From Rhinopomastus cyanomelas (Eukaryota > Chordata > Aves > Bucerotiformes > Rhinopomastidae): DNA of 64,000 nt. The DNA is taken from NCBI GenBank assembly GCA_013400115.1, contig VXBP01002815.1, positions 434,001 through 498,000 of the forward strand. The letters run 5' to 3'. Under the pieces are notes generated by a model. The model was not told where the DNA came from, made no database searches, and was given only the letters and a program-made list of their open reading frames with translations. The translations under genes and the position numbers were made by a program. This document shows, in pieces, positions 48,011 to 58,326 of the stretch; the first letter of the stretch is position 1, and every line of letters starts with the position of its first letter.

Positions 48011-48781
48011 TGATCCACAGAGAGCCAGGAGCAAGAATGAATCTGGGGGTACCTAGAGGGCAGGGAGCAGGCAGAGGACAGATTGTGGCCACAGTTGGTG
48101 GGCCTCCATGCAGACATAGCTTGGGGGACACCAGTGCTTCTGGAGAAGTGGAGAACACTTCTCTGTGGAGGCAGGCAGGGGAGATGAAGTTGTATTCCTG
48201 ATGTCCTATGTGACTCTCGTCAAACACATTCAACCTTCCCAGCATCTTCCTCAACACTGAAATGCACTGAATTTCACAAACCTGCCCCTGAAAAGACTTT
48301 TGATTTCAAGTGGTGGCGTTTGCTGTGGGAAGTCCTTAAAGAGGTGACAGAGTTTACAGCCGGTGTCACCATGGGCTCTGAGGTTGTGTCAGGACACGGA
48401 GCTCTGGCGTATGGTTCATCGCACTTAATCAAACATAAGATAAAGTAGGGAGAAGGGCAGGATGAAGCTTTTAAAACATTGATGGTTCTGCCCTCGGGAC
48501 TGTTCCTTCTGTCAGTGACTCTAGCAGGGAATGAAATAAGATAGTCAAGTTCTCTGACAGACAAGACATGAGATATAACAGGCCTCTGATATCAGTCCCC
48601 AAGGTCATTTGTAGGCAACAGGCACAGAAAACCAATGCTTCTTTCTTTTTTGTGGATGGAATGGGGGAAAAGGTGTCCCTGCAATGCAGCATCCTCTTAA
48701 CACTCGCAAAAGCAGCAGCAGTGAGACCTACTAATACTGTGATCATCAGATCAGATTTCTTGAGCACGTGGTTAACTTGAA

Positions 48782-49167
48782 GAGGCTGCATCAAGAGAAG
48801 TGTGGCCAGCAAGTCGAGAGAGGTGATTCTCCCCCTCTACTCTGCTCTGGTGAGACCCCACCTGGAGGACTGTGTTCAGTTCTGGAGCCCTTATGACAAG
48901 AAGGATGTGGGTGTGCTGGAGCAAGTGCAGAGGAGGGCCACAAGGATGATCAGAGGGCTGGAGCACCTCTCCTATGAGGCCAGACTGAGAGAGTTGGGGC
49001 TGTTCAGTCTGGAGAAGAGGAGGCTCCCAGGTGACCTTATTGTGGCCTTCCAGTATCTGAAGGGGGCTATAAAAAGGCTGGGGAGGGGCTTTTTAGGATG
49101 TCAGGTAGCCACAGGACCTCTAACCATGGCAGGGGAGTTGGAACTGGATGATCCTGTGGTCCGTTCT
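48782..49167 (+). mobile_element. CR1 fragment with ORF2 end
   Basis: Encodes the CR1 ORF2 C-terminal block ASKSREVILPLYSALVRPHL EDCVQFW, then RRATRMIRGLEHLSYEARLR ELGLFSLEKRRL. It ends with GTTGGAACTGGATGATCC and TTCTAACCCAGAC, a different 3' end from the element that follows immediately. Confidence 0.95.
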
Positions 49168-49177
49168 AACCCAGACT

Positions 49178-49270
49178 GACTGTGTGACTTGGTCTGGGTA
49201 ATCCTGCTGTGGCAGGGGGATTGGACTGGATGATCTTTCGAGGTCCCTTCCAATCCCTAATGATTCTACC
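49178..49270 (+). mobile_element. Second CR1 3' end abutting the first
   Basis: TGTGTGACTTGGTCTGGGTA, then CTGCTGTGGCAGGGGGATTGG, ATGATCTTTCGAGGTCCC and CTAATGATTCTAC. It belongs to the subfamily at 47.3 and 52.7 kb and follows the preceding CR1 end by about 10 bp. Confidence 0.92.
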
Positions 49271-49685
49271 ATGCATTTCCTCTGGATGAACTATAAGTGG
49301 GTGGCATTTCCCTCTTGTTATCAGTAGTCACACTCTTAATGCCTCTGCATATTTTATAGTCCCTTAGGATTTGAGTGTTTTGTAGTTAAAACAGTCTTCA
49401 GAACATCAAAGTTATTGCACAGGTACCCGTGAATAGTTGGTGTGGGGCAGTGCACTGCTCTTCTTGCCTTGGAAAGCTCACAAAGGAGGCCTGTCTTACA
49501 GGCTTCCAGATGGGACAAAGCTAAGTGTGCTCTTCTGCAGGGTTTCTCCAGCTCCAGAGCAGCCTGGACTAACTAGCACTGCTGCTGTCAACGCAAGAAG
49601 CTGAGCAGATGCAACAAAGGGCTATGCATGTGAGGTTAGAATTATGACCCCCGTGTCCTTGAACTTTATTGGGGTGTTTTTGCAG

Positions 49686-49883
49686 GCAGCTGGGAACAAG
49701 AGAAGGCTCAGGGTGCATGCATGCAGGTAGGACAGGCCAGCAAATGAGGGGAAAGAAGAAAACACAGAGGAGGAAGATGGGGAAGCGGGTATCAAAGATT
49801 CACCTGACCCTCATGAAGTCACTGTAGCAAAAGAAGAGATTAACTTGCTGCTGGCAGAACAGCACAAGACGGTGGCCTTTACG
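49686..49883 (+). pseudogene. KIF19-like exon: acidic linker and coiled coil
   Basis: 198 bp, acceptor TTTTTGCAG|GC, donor ACG|GTGAGG, 66 codons in one frame with one stop (TAG at 49728). The second half reads an acidic stretch, then DPHEVTVAKEEINLLLAEQ. It corresponds to the KIF19 EPPEVAAARESIAALVDEQ segment after the motor. Confidence 0.78.
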
Positions 49884-50240
49884 GTGAGGAGGTGAAGGTA
49901 TCCTTGTGGTCACAAGTCTGCCCTCTGCTCAGAGGGTGCTTTTGGGCAGGATGAAAGCAGCATAATTCAGAGAGGTTCCTGTGGGTTTGGGGTGGCAAGA
50001 GGAGGGTGGCACCTGTGCTGCAGCTGGACTCCTCAATAGTTTGGGCTGCTGCAAGAAGCAGCATGGGAACACTGATGTTTGCGTCCTGTCTCTGCGGTGG
50101 CTGCCAGCAGAATAAGGTTAATGCTTCTTGTAGATGTTACTTTAATCTCAGCATGAAGGGCACAGCAGAGAATTGCTTGGATGTCTTTGTTACCCCCAGA
50201 AGCTGAGCTGCCTTGACAACCCCCTGTGTATCTCTTTCAG

Positions 50241-50497
50241 ACAGAGCTGGAGCAGTGGTTAGCAAGTGCCAAGGCAAATGCTTCCCAGATGGAGGAGGTT
50301 TTCCCCAGACAAATTACCGGTGAGGATTAGCAGGAGGTGCTGAGGCTTCTTTGCAGAGCTTGAGCTTGGCAACACAGAGCTGCAGCCTAATACCCTGTAC
50401 AAAGAGATTCTACTGGGCCAGAAGGATTTTGTGATCCAATAACAGCACTTCACACTCCGTGAAGAAATTACTCAGCAGCAGCAGATGCTGATAGAAG
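50241..50497 (+). pseudogene. KIF19-like exon: coiled coil, frameshifted
   Basis: Acceptor CTCTTTCAG|AC, donor GAAG|GTGAAA. The first frame reads ASQMEEVFPRQITGED, stop (50328), QEVLRLLCRA, stop. A second frame takes over near 50355 with ELELGNTELQPNTLYKEIL, then a stop at 50440 and EEITQQQQMLIE. Together these follow KIF19 LEETLPRRIGSEEQ...EVLSLLCRVHELEVENTEMQ. The length of 257 is one base more than the phase of its neighbours requires, so a net +1 frameshift. Confidence 0.83.
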
Positions 50498-50663
50498 GTG
50501 AAACAGCAACTTTACTCCTGCTCTGTCGTCTCTGAGCTTTGTTTTCTAAGGGCAAACTGGAAAACAATCCACCCAGAAAACTGTCTTGGGTGCTATGACT
50601 CTACAGTTCTCAGCTGTTTATCTAGGAGTGATTTTTAACTCTTCCTCTCCATCTCTGCTCCAG

Positions 50664-50785
50664 CCCAGAGCATTCCTGTCCTAGGGACACTGATGAAGTT
50701 GCACCACCTGCACCTCTCTGAGCTGGAGGAGGGGATGCTGAATCTCTTATTTCTGCTGCATGCAGTGATGCCCAACATGATCAAA
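50664..50785 (+). pseudogene. KIF19-like exon: LSELEEG segment (still open)
   Basis: Acceptor CTGCTCCAG|CC, donor AAA|GTAAGG. It completes the split codon of the previous exon and reads PVLGTLMKLHHLHLSELEEG, then MLNLLFLLHAVMPNMIK without a stop. It matches the KIF19 VPQRLEELYEVYLRELEEG region in position and phase. Confidence 0.8.
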
Positions 50786-51571
50786 GTAAGGCAGAGCAGA
50801 CCCTCGCTGGAGAATACTTGCTGTCCCAGGATCTTGTGTCAGAGCCATAGATTCACCCCACCAAAGTTTGGCTGAGGCCTGTCCAGAGCTTTGTTTCATG
50901 AAGATGCTGTCTCCCTAGAGCTCCATCATCCTTTTTGACTCAGAAAATTACAAAGGCTTTTGGAGACAAAATAGGACCTAGGCAAAGCTGTGCATGAGCC
51001 AGCATGTCCATCCTTCCAGTTGCTGTTGTGTTTGACTCACGGTAGGTCTCTGGCTTGGACAGCAACCAGAAAAGCAGAGGTTAGGTGGCCAAACGTGCAA
51101 CTCACCAAGTGAGAGTTGAAGGAGATGTTCCCTGGAGGGTTCTGCTTGCTCATGGGACAGTTTCATTCAGGCCTTTTCAGCAAGAAGGGGAAGATGCTCC
51201 TGGCACTTTTGTCTCTGAAAACTTGTGTGTGTTTTGAGACAGTCAGGGGCTGCCAGGAAACTGCCAGTTTTGAGCATGGAGTCCAAGCAGCAGTGTCTCC
51301 TGTTTGTTATGACTACACAGAGTAAACATGGCAAGGAGTTGGTTTTCACCATGAATAATAAACTTAAGGCTAGTCCAGCTGTTATCTGAGAGATTAGACT
51401 ACTCTGGGTGCCCTTCCACAGGAGGGTAACAAATAGCAGGCAGACAGAACTATGGATAAGCACACTGAGTTATCAAGAGTGTCTTTGTGTCCACAGGCTG
51501 GGGGTCTGGGCTAGAGGAGAGGCTTAACAGTGAGTAAAACCTGGTGTGTATCTCATTCTTCCCTCTTCCAG

Positions 51572-51727
51572 CAGCCCTACAACAGCCCTTCTCCACATAT
51601 AAATCAGGATCTGGATCCTAGTAAAGATGAGAACAGAAAGGATCTATCTAGGAACATGAAGGGTCTTCCCTGGGAGGTGAAGTTGGACATCCCCTCCATC
51701 ACCTGCCATCACCCTGGAGTCAGGCAG
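51572..51727 (+). pseudogene. Possible C-terminal exon of the KIF19-like pseudogene
   Basis: Acceptor CTCTTCCAG|CA, donor CAG|GTAATG, 156 bp, phase 0 at both ends, which fits the phase left by the exon ending at 50785. It is open for 52 codons, QPYNSPSPHINQDLDPSKDE to HHPGVRQ. The content (Ser/Pro-rich, LP...P) is compatible with the poorly conserved KIF19 tail but not diagnostic. Confidence 0.45.
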
Positions 51728-51924
51728 GTAATGTGGACTTTTCTCATTAGTAAACATATTGTAAACATATTCTGTAGGGCATGGGAACCTGGCAGCCCCC
51801 AGCTAAGTCTCCAAAGCTGGAGGATATGAAACTGGAAGACCCTCTACAAACTGAAATGCATAAGAAAAGCTTTCCTGGCATATTGCTTTTGCAAAGTAGC
51901 TCCATGTTTCATCATGAACCTATC

Positions 51925-52797
51925 ACTATTAACAAGTTTGCTTATGAGACAAAGCTGGGAGGGGTGGCCGACACCCTAGCAGGCTGTGCTGCCATTTAGT
52001 GGGACATTGACAGGCCGGAGAGCTGGGAAGGGAGAAATTTAATGAGCTATAACAAGGGTAAGTGTAGAGTCTTGCATCTAGGCAAGAACAACCTGAGGGA
52101 CCAGGATAGGCTGGGGATTGAGCTGTTGGAGAGCAGAGCAGGAGAAAGGGACCTGGGGGTCCTGGTGGACAGCAGGATGGCCATGAGCCAGCAATTTACC
52201 CTTGTGGCCAAGAAGGCCAAAAGCATCCTGGGGTGGATCAGAAGGGGGATGGTTAGCAGATTGAGAGAGGTTCTCCTCTGTCTCTACTCTGCCCTGGTGA
52301 CACCACATCTGGAGTTTTGTGTCCAGTTCTGAGTCCCTCAGTTCAAGAAGGACACAGAGCTGCTGGAGAGAGCCCAGTGCAGAGTCACAGAGGCGACGAA
52401 GGGAGTAGAACACCTCCCTGATGAGGAAAGGCTGAGGGAGCTGGATCTCTTTAGCTTGGAGGAGACTGAGGGGTGACCTCATTAATATTTATAAATATGT
52501 GAAGGGTGGGTGTCAGGAGGATGGAGCCAGACTCTTCTCAGTGTCATCTAATGATAGGACAAGGAGCAGTGGGTGTGAACTGGAACATAGGACGTTCCAC
52601 ATTAATATGAGAAGTGACAGAGCACTGGAAGGGGCTGCCCAGGGGGGTTGTGGAGTCTCCTTCTCTGGAGGCATTTAAAACCTGCCTGGATGTGTTCCTG
52701 TGTGACTTGGTGTAGGTGATCCTGCTGTGGCAGGGGGATTGGACTAGATGATCTTTTCGAGGTCCTTTCCAATCCCTAACATTCTGTGATTCTTTCA
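51925..52797 (+). mobile_element. Longest CR1 copy (about 870 bp)
   Basis: Starts inside ORF2 near TTTGCTTATGAGACAAAGCTGG. The frame from 52042 reads MSYNKGKCRVLHLGKNNLRD, then ERDLGVLVDSRMAMSQQF and LYSALVTPHLEFCVQF before a stop. The 3' end carries GGAAGGGGCTGCCCAGGGGG and the tail CTAACATTCTGTGATTCT with the ATTCTGTG octamer. 5'-truncated and inactive. Confidence 0.96.
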
Positions 52798-53921
52798 AGT
52801 GAGGACTATGGGTGGTGTTTGGATTTGCTGCTGTTGACTGGCAAGATTTCAAACTAAATACATTAGCAATGTTTGTGTGAATCAGGGGATAAAATCTCCT
52901 TCAGTCCTTCCTTGCTGTGCTCTTTATTACCATATTTACCAAGCTTCTGGCTTTCCTCACAGTTTGAGAGCTCTCCTCTATGTTTCATCACTCCCTGTTG
53001 ATCAAGAGCCTGTGTTTTCATCTTTTAACCTCCTGGCATACTCTCTTCACAGTGACAGCTGCAGATTGTTTAAAGCCTCCCCTTGTAGAAAGGAGAGGTC
53101 TCTGGATACCCATCTCAGCCCAGCTTTCTCGGGTTTGCCAAAAAGCCCAGCTCAACAGGTCAGAGTGCCAAGAACTGAATTCAAGACTCTTGTATTATGG
53201 TCTGCACCTTCCCCTGGTGATGACAGAACATGATAAATCTGTTGTATGTGAGGAAGGTGAACCTTGGCAGGCAGTAAAATCACTCCTAGAGCACTGGTCT
53301 TCAGTTTAACGCCTGGGATTTAAGAGGCCAAAGCTTAGCTGCCACCTCAAATTTCGGCTCTCTTATTTGAATCACCCAGTCTCCAGTTCATCCAGTTTAG
53401 TGAAGTGAGCTGCAAATAGAGATGCTTCAGACAGCTGGATGTTAGGAGACCTGTGTTGTCCATTAACTGATCTGCTGGACCCTGTTTGATGGCTGATGAG
53501 ACTGATTTCACTCATCACCCTGGAACACAAGGGAGAGAGAGTTAAGAGCTCTTCAGTCTCCTCTTCACCAGCTGCTTCTGTATGGGAGAGACACTGTCAG
53601 AAAGCTTTGCCTTTGTTTCTCTATGCATAGAAGTTGTTACAACAGTATTTCAGGTGAAATTTCACATCTTCCAAATGTTTGAAAGTGCCTCGAAGGGGAA
53701 AGTATCAAAGCTTTGAATGAGAAGCCAACTATGCTGCAGATGCTTTGATCTTCAGCAGAAACCAACAAGTGTTGCTGCAGGCAAGGCGACTGCCAGACTG
53801 CATTCCCTCACCTCTCTAAACTTGTATGGGAAAAAGGCACCTGCAGATGCTGCTGTTCCACTGAGTCTGGAGACCTTGGGGGAAACTGCTGCCAACACCA
53901 AAAGCATCTCCTTCATTGCAG

Positions 53922-54124
53922 CCAGCTGTCGTTCCAGAGCCCAACACGGAGATCCAGGGAGCAAAGTCCTCTCAGCCCACTTCTGAGGAGGAAATGCTTG
54001 AGCTGAAGTGTCTGGAGGCCAATTCCACCCCAGACTGTCAGAGAAGGGACAAAGTTCATACTGTAGGGTTGCTGCTGAAGCACAGGAGAGCCCAGGAAAT
54101 GTCTGCTGAGAGGACAGTCAGAAA
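53922..54124 (+). pseudogene. Possible further tail exon
   Basis: Acceptor CTTCATTGCAG|CC and a possible donor AAA|GTAAAG flank an open stretch (PAVVPEPNTEIQGAKSSQPT to HRRAQEMSAERTVRK). Polar, Ser/Glu-rich like a kinesin tail; no family match is claimed. A similar open stretch lies at about 55180-55304 (ELLPKDKAPAGTTQQSRANR). Confidence 0.3.
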
Positions 54125-56551
54125 GTAAAGATCTTGCTTTCTTGAACCAAACTTCCACAGGGTGGTTCCTATGTCTTTCCTTCTGAAGGGGATGTGCTGA
54201 GCAGAAGGCACAGACCCAGGGGAGGTAGGGTGGTTTTTAAATGCAGTAAGAGAAACTCAGTGCAAACTGTGTTAAGTAAGTTAAACAGCTTGCTTCTTCT
54301 TTATCTACTGCCTAAACAGAAAGTTAAGCCAGTCAGGTGGACAGGGAGTTGTTCTGGTGTAACATGGCCACAGTTGGAGCTGCATTGGCATTAACTGGGT
54401 GTTGGGAAGAAAGCCCTGGGCTCCCTCAAGCCCCAGTACAGACAAAGCTTGTGAGAATCACCTGTGTTGAACTAGACTCTTCCATCAGTCATAAGCTGCC
54501 ATAGCATACCCATCGCTGCAAAAGTCAAGGCTCCTCTTGGCCACCATTCAGGTAGGAGCCAAAGAGCCACTGCATCAGCTCTGTTGGAGAAGATAGAATG
54601 TTGTATGAGAAATAAGCTAAGTAAAGGCTTGGAACTATTAGTAAAGGATCAGAACTGTTAATACTCTGATCTTTGTCATTTCATACATGGTCTAGGTAGA
54701 TTTTGATGGGTAAGAACATACATCCTTTGCAGACCACTGCATTGACGGCGCCTCTGTAATTCAGGGGGAAGAATTAGTGTTCAGATGGGTTCAAATGCAA
54801 CAAGTTCCTGATCTTGGTGGAGTCATTCAGACTGTTTGAATCCAAGCCTGGACAAGGAGACCAAGACATTGGAGGCTGTACTGACCATCTGTCAGCTTCA
54901 GTTGTTTTGCATCGTGCAGACACACAAGGTCAGGATGAAGTGACAAGAACTGGATAACCAAATCCCATTAAAATGGAGCCAGAATCTTTCCCTGTTCTGA
55001 CAAGAGGTGCTTGCTGACACTAATTAGCTTTTCTTCCTATTTTTTTGACTAAAACACAGTTAACTTTTGATTTACAATGCTATAATTTATTTTGGCCAGC
55101 TATTAATGAGTGGTGCATTGCAAAATGCTTTTAAACCCTTCTCTATTCATGATGAAGGTCTCCCTGCCTTTCACAGAGGGGACTCCACAAGAGCTGCTGC
55201 CGAAAGACAAAGCTCCGGCAGGCACCACTCAGCAGAGCAGAGCTAATCGTGTCAGAGGACAGGTCATGCAGAAGCAAATCAAGGCTGAGTACATGAAATA
55301 CCAGGTTGGCTGGCTCAGGAGGCACCACTGTGATTTTCTGCACTTGCTGATGTGAACCTGAAGACCTGTAAATGCAACAACAGCCAGGCTGGGGAAGCAG
55401 TCACATAGGTGGTGGTGGTGGAGGGTTTACAACCAAGTTTTAAGCCTTAGCAGTTGTTTTTTTTGCAACAGACTACATGGGCCATGTTCCAGAATGAGTT
55501 CCACTCTTCCCTCTTCACCAAAAATAACCTCTTACAAAGAGAAAACAACATTTTCAGAGGTGTTCATAATCCCAGTCTAATCCGTAGGTGAATTACAATG
55601 TTCAACCTGAATTAGCCACGTGACAACATACCGCTTCCATTCAGAGTGTCATCTTCAGATTTTCTTCAGGCTGATCCTCGTACCTTTGCCAAACCCACTC
55701 CTCCATAGCCCCGCAGCAGTTTGTGTCTTCCTCATTTAGACTGGCAATGGAGACTCAAACTGAAGCATGAGAAACTTGAACTTTATCTTCCCTCGCTTGC
55801 AGGACCTGCAGATGGTGCCAGCAGTCGGCAACAGCAGCAGTTGGTCACCCAGTTGGGGAACTAGCTGAAGACCAAATAGAAGCAGGGTGCTGTGGGACCA
55901 AGGAACTGCAATTTCCAGACTGTGAGAAGTTAAGGAAGTGGGAACAGAGGGATGTACCTGAAAATGTATTTTAGCTTCTGTGTTGTGATGCTGAAAGGCA
56001 GAAGGAAGGCTAGCGGGGCGAGATCTTGCTTTATATATTGTAGGTTACTTTTTCCATAGCCCTGCTACAGGTCTTTGTGCTTTTGACTTGTTGACTTCAG
56101 TTTAAGAGAAGCAGGATATTAACAGAGTCCAAAGAAGGAGAAACCCTCATTTTCCCAGTAGTGTGCTCCTCCCAGATGATGTCAGCATGGAGTCCAAGTT
56201 GCTTATTTTCCTGGGGCAAAAGTGGAGATGCACTCATGCACCCAGAAGGCTCCCTGACTATAAAAACCAAATGTAAATGTTCAAGAAATGTTTTCCCCTC
56301 GTTCTTCCCTGCTGTTACTGTGTGTTGCTGTGAAGCTGGGAGGTGCGACACGCACCTGGAACGCTGCTTGGGTGAGCAGATGTTTGGCTGAGAGAGCAGC
56401 CAGAGATTGCTCAAAGCTCTTTTCCTTCTACAGAACATTTCAGATCAGCCTGCAGCCTGGAGAAGCAGCAAAGACCCTGATAACAGCCAGCCTAGAGTTT
56501 AACTGTGAAAATGTGTGTTTCTTCTTGGAACAAATATCTCCAGCCAGCAGT

Positions 56552-56624
56552 CTTCTCCATAAAGTGGTTAGACTTGATGATCTTGGAGGTCTATTGCAAC
56601 TTTAATGATTCTATGATTCCATAA
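56552..56624 (+). mobile_element. CR1 tail fragment
   Basis: AAAGTGGTTAGACTTGATGA, then TCTTGGAGGTC and CAACTTTAATGATTCTATGATTCC, with the octamer-type terminus. Confidence 0.85.
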
Positions 56625-56814
56625 GGATCTTTTAAAAATTATTTCCCTTGCTTTTCAAATATGCTGCAAATAAAGCCATTCTGGTCTTTGCACTGAATAA
56701 ACAGCTGTGGCTTCCTCCCTAGGTCTGCCTACGTATCTAAGGTGACAATCTCAGGTAAGCTCATGCATTTCTAAAATGGTTTAAGAACCTCTTTAAGAGC
56801 TGCAAAGAATCAGT

Positions 56815-57002
56815 ATCATAGAATCATTGAAGTTGGAAAAGATCCTTGGGATCAAGTCCAACCATCAACCCTACTCTACAAGTTCACCCCTAAACCAGAT
56901 CCCCCAACACTGCATCTAAGTGTCTTTTAAACTCATCGAGGGATGGGGACTCAACCACCACCCTGGGCAGCCCATTCCAGTGCCTGACCAAAATTCTCCT
57001 AC
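56815..57002 (-). mobile_element. CR1 fragment (antisense)
   Basis: ATCATAGAATCATTGAAGTT, then AAAGATCCTTGGGATCAAGTCC and CACCACCCTGGGCAGCCC to CCAGTGCCTGACC. It is tail to tail with the fragment at 56.55 kb, and their ends are largely complementary over about 50 bp. Confidence 0.93.
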
Positions 57003-58249
57003 ATGCTTTTCTTGACTTGCTTCACAGCACCACATATGTTCCCTATTCCTCTTGCTTTGCTGTCTGCCAGGATGTTGCGGCGTAGTTCACTAGATGGATG
57101 AGGAAGCTTAAATTTCTGATATTTATAACATGCCTTAGCGGGGATGCAGTGCTGGTGTAACAAGTAGCCCCTTTTGCTTATGGAACAGGAGCAAGCAGAG
57201 GTGTGAAGCAGAGGGTCAGAAACACTTGTGTCAGATAAAGATGTTAAAAACCTCCCCTCAGAGATAACATAAACCCAGTCTGTGTGTAAAACAAACCTGT
57301 GCCAATATTTACAAACCCTCAGGTGACCTGCAAACATTGAAGGACCAAAAGTAAGGGAAAAGGGGAGTTTTCCTTTTCCACTGAATACCTTTGGGCTGAA
57401 TCACCATGAAAAGCTGTAGTGTTTGGAGCTGTTTCATAGAGAGCCAGACATTTGAGTGGAACACGCTGGTTTGATAATTTGCCGTGGCAGTTGTGAGGAG
57501 TAGGGAGCTCTGCAATGTGATGATTTCCTTGTTTCTTGCCAAGTGGCACCGTGCTCGTTCTCAGGGCTGGGTCAAGGGCTGTATGACTTTGATCACAAAT
57601 GGTGAGAGTAGTAAAAGGAGATTAAAACACTTTGGCCTCTTCAGGCAGCATTTTCTACCTTTGCTGTAGCCAGTTGTCTAAACTTTGCTTCTACTAAAGA
57701 CTCAAGAGGCTGGGTGGATTTAAAAAATCCACAACCAGCTTAAAACTGGCCACGTCTATCCATGAGCTCCAGCAAGCAGCGATGTCAGGTCTTGGGGCGC
57801 TCCGTCTATTGTGGGACGCTGTGTCCATCTCCATCGCATCCATCGCTGGCTCTTCCAGTTCCTCCTCTCCAGGGCAGGTGAGGATGGATGGGGGTTTTTT
57901 ATCTCCGCAGCCCCTGAGCCCCGAATCTGCGGGGAAGTTAAACCACCCCCACAGCGTTACCGTGCGGTGCGGATCCCTCACGCAACCTGCAACGAATTCA
58001 AACACGAGGCTTAGGGTAAACGTCCCACGAGTAACTGCTCGAAGCTTCACGGCAGAGAGTTCTGGGGAGAGTCATCTCTTCTGGGTCGCGGGAAGGAGCC
58101 CCAGGGTGCGGAAATCCCCCGGGACAGCCCGACCAGCGCAGCTCCGGCGTCCCATGCCTGGACCCCACCGACCCCGCAGCAGCGGGCGGGCGGAGCGGCG
58201 CCTGCGCGGGGCCCCGCGGGGCTTCCCGGGTCCGGCATCTCGCGAGAGG

Positions 58250-58326
58250 CGACGGCCGAGCCGGGTGACGGCGGGACGGGACCGGCAGGAGGAAGAGGGG
58301 AGGAAGGCTTCGCCGCCGGGCCGGAG
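58250..58326 (+). other. CHST12: Probable CHST12 non-coding exon 1
   Basis: GC-rich, ending at a strong donor CCGGAG|GTGAGC at 58326/58327, directly downstream of the TCTCGCGAGA element. The 5' edge is a guess. Inferred from the need for a promoter upstream of the acceptor at 63352; transcript data would settle it. Confidence 0.5.

Larger units (their letters stand above)
44199..50785 (+). pseudogene. KIF19-like kinesin-8 pseudogene (non-processed)
   Basis: Decayed multi-exon kinesin gene. Exons recognised by eye against KIF19: P-loop exon 44199-44335; SYLE/YNE exon 44511-44636; switch I remnant ending 45147; switch II exon 45266-45395; neck exon from 47792; coiled-coil exons 49686-49883 and 50241-50497; ELEEG exon 50664-50785. 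Most exon edges keep AG acceptors and GT donors and agree in phase, so this is not a retrocopy. It is disabled by in-frame stops at 44568, 44592, 45287, 45314, 49728, 50328 and 50440 and a frameshift near 50355. CR1 elements sit in its former introns. KIF19 itself is a microtubule-depolymerising motor of motile cilia; this relic is a relative or duplicate. The first motor exons and the segment between switch II and the neck were not found. KIF18 is a weaker match, because the post-motor exons resemble KIF19. Confidence 0.85.
55310..58049. other. Intergenic region upstream of CHST12
   Basis: Beyond two small CR1 fragments I see no gene. GC content rises from about 57.9 kb into the CHST12 CpG island. 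The open frame at 57782-58330 (plus) runs into the island and shows no family features. Confidence 0.6.

Noticed and set aside
48802..49179. 125-codon open frame
   Set aside because: Retrotransposon CR1 ORF2 C-terminal remnant.
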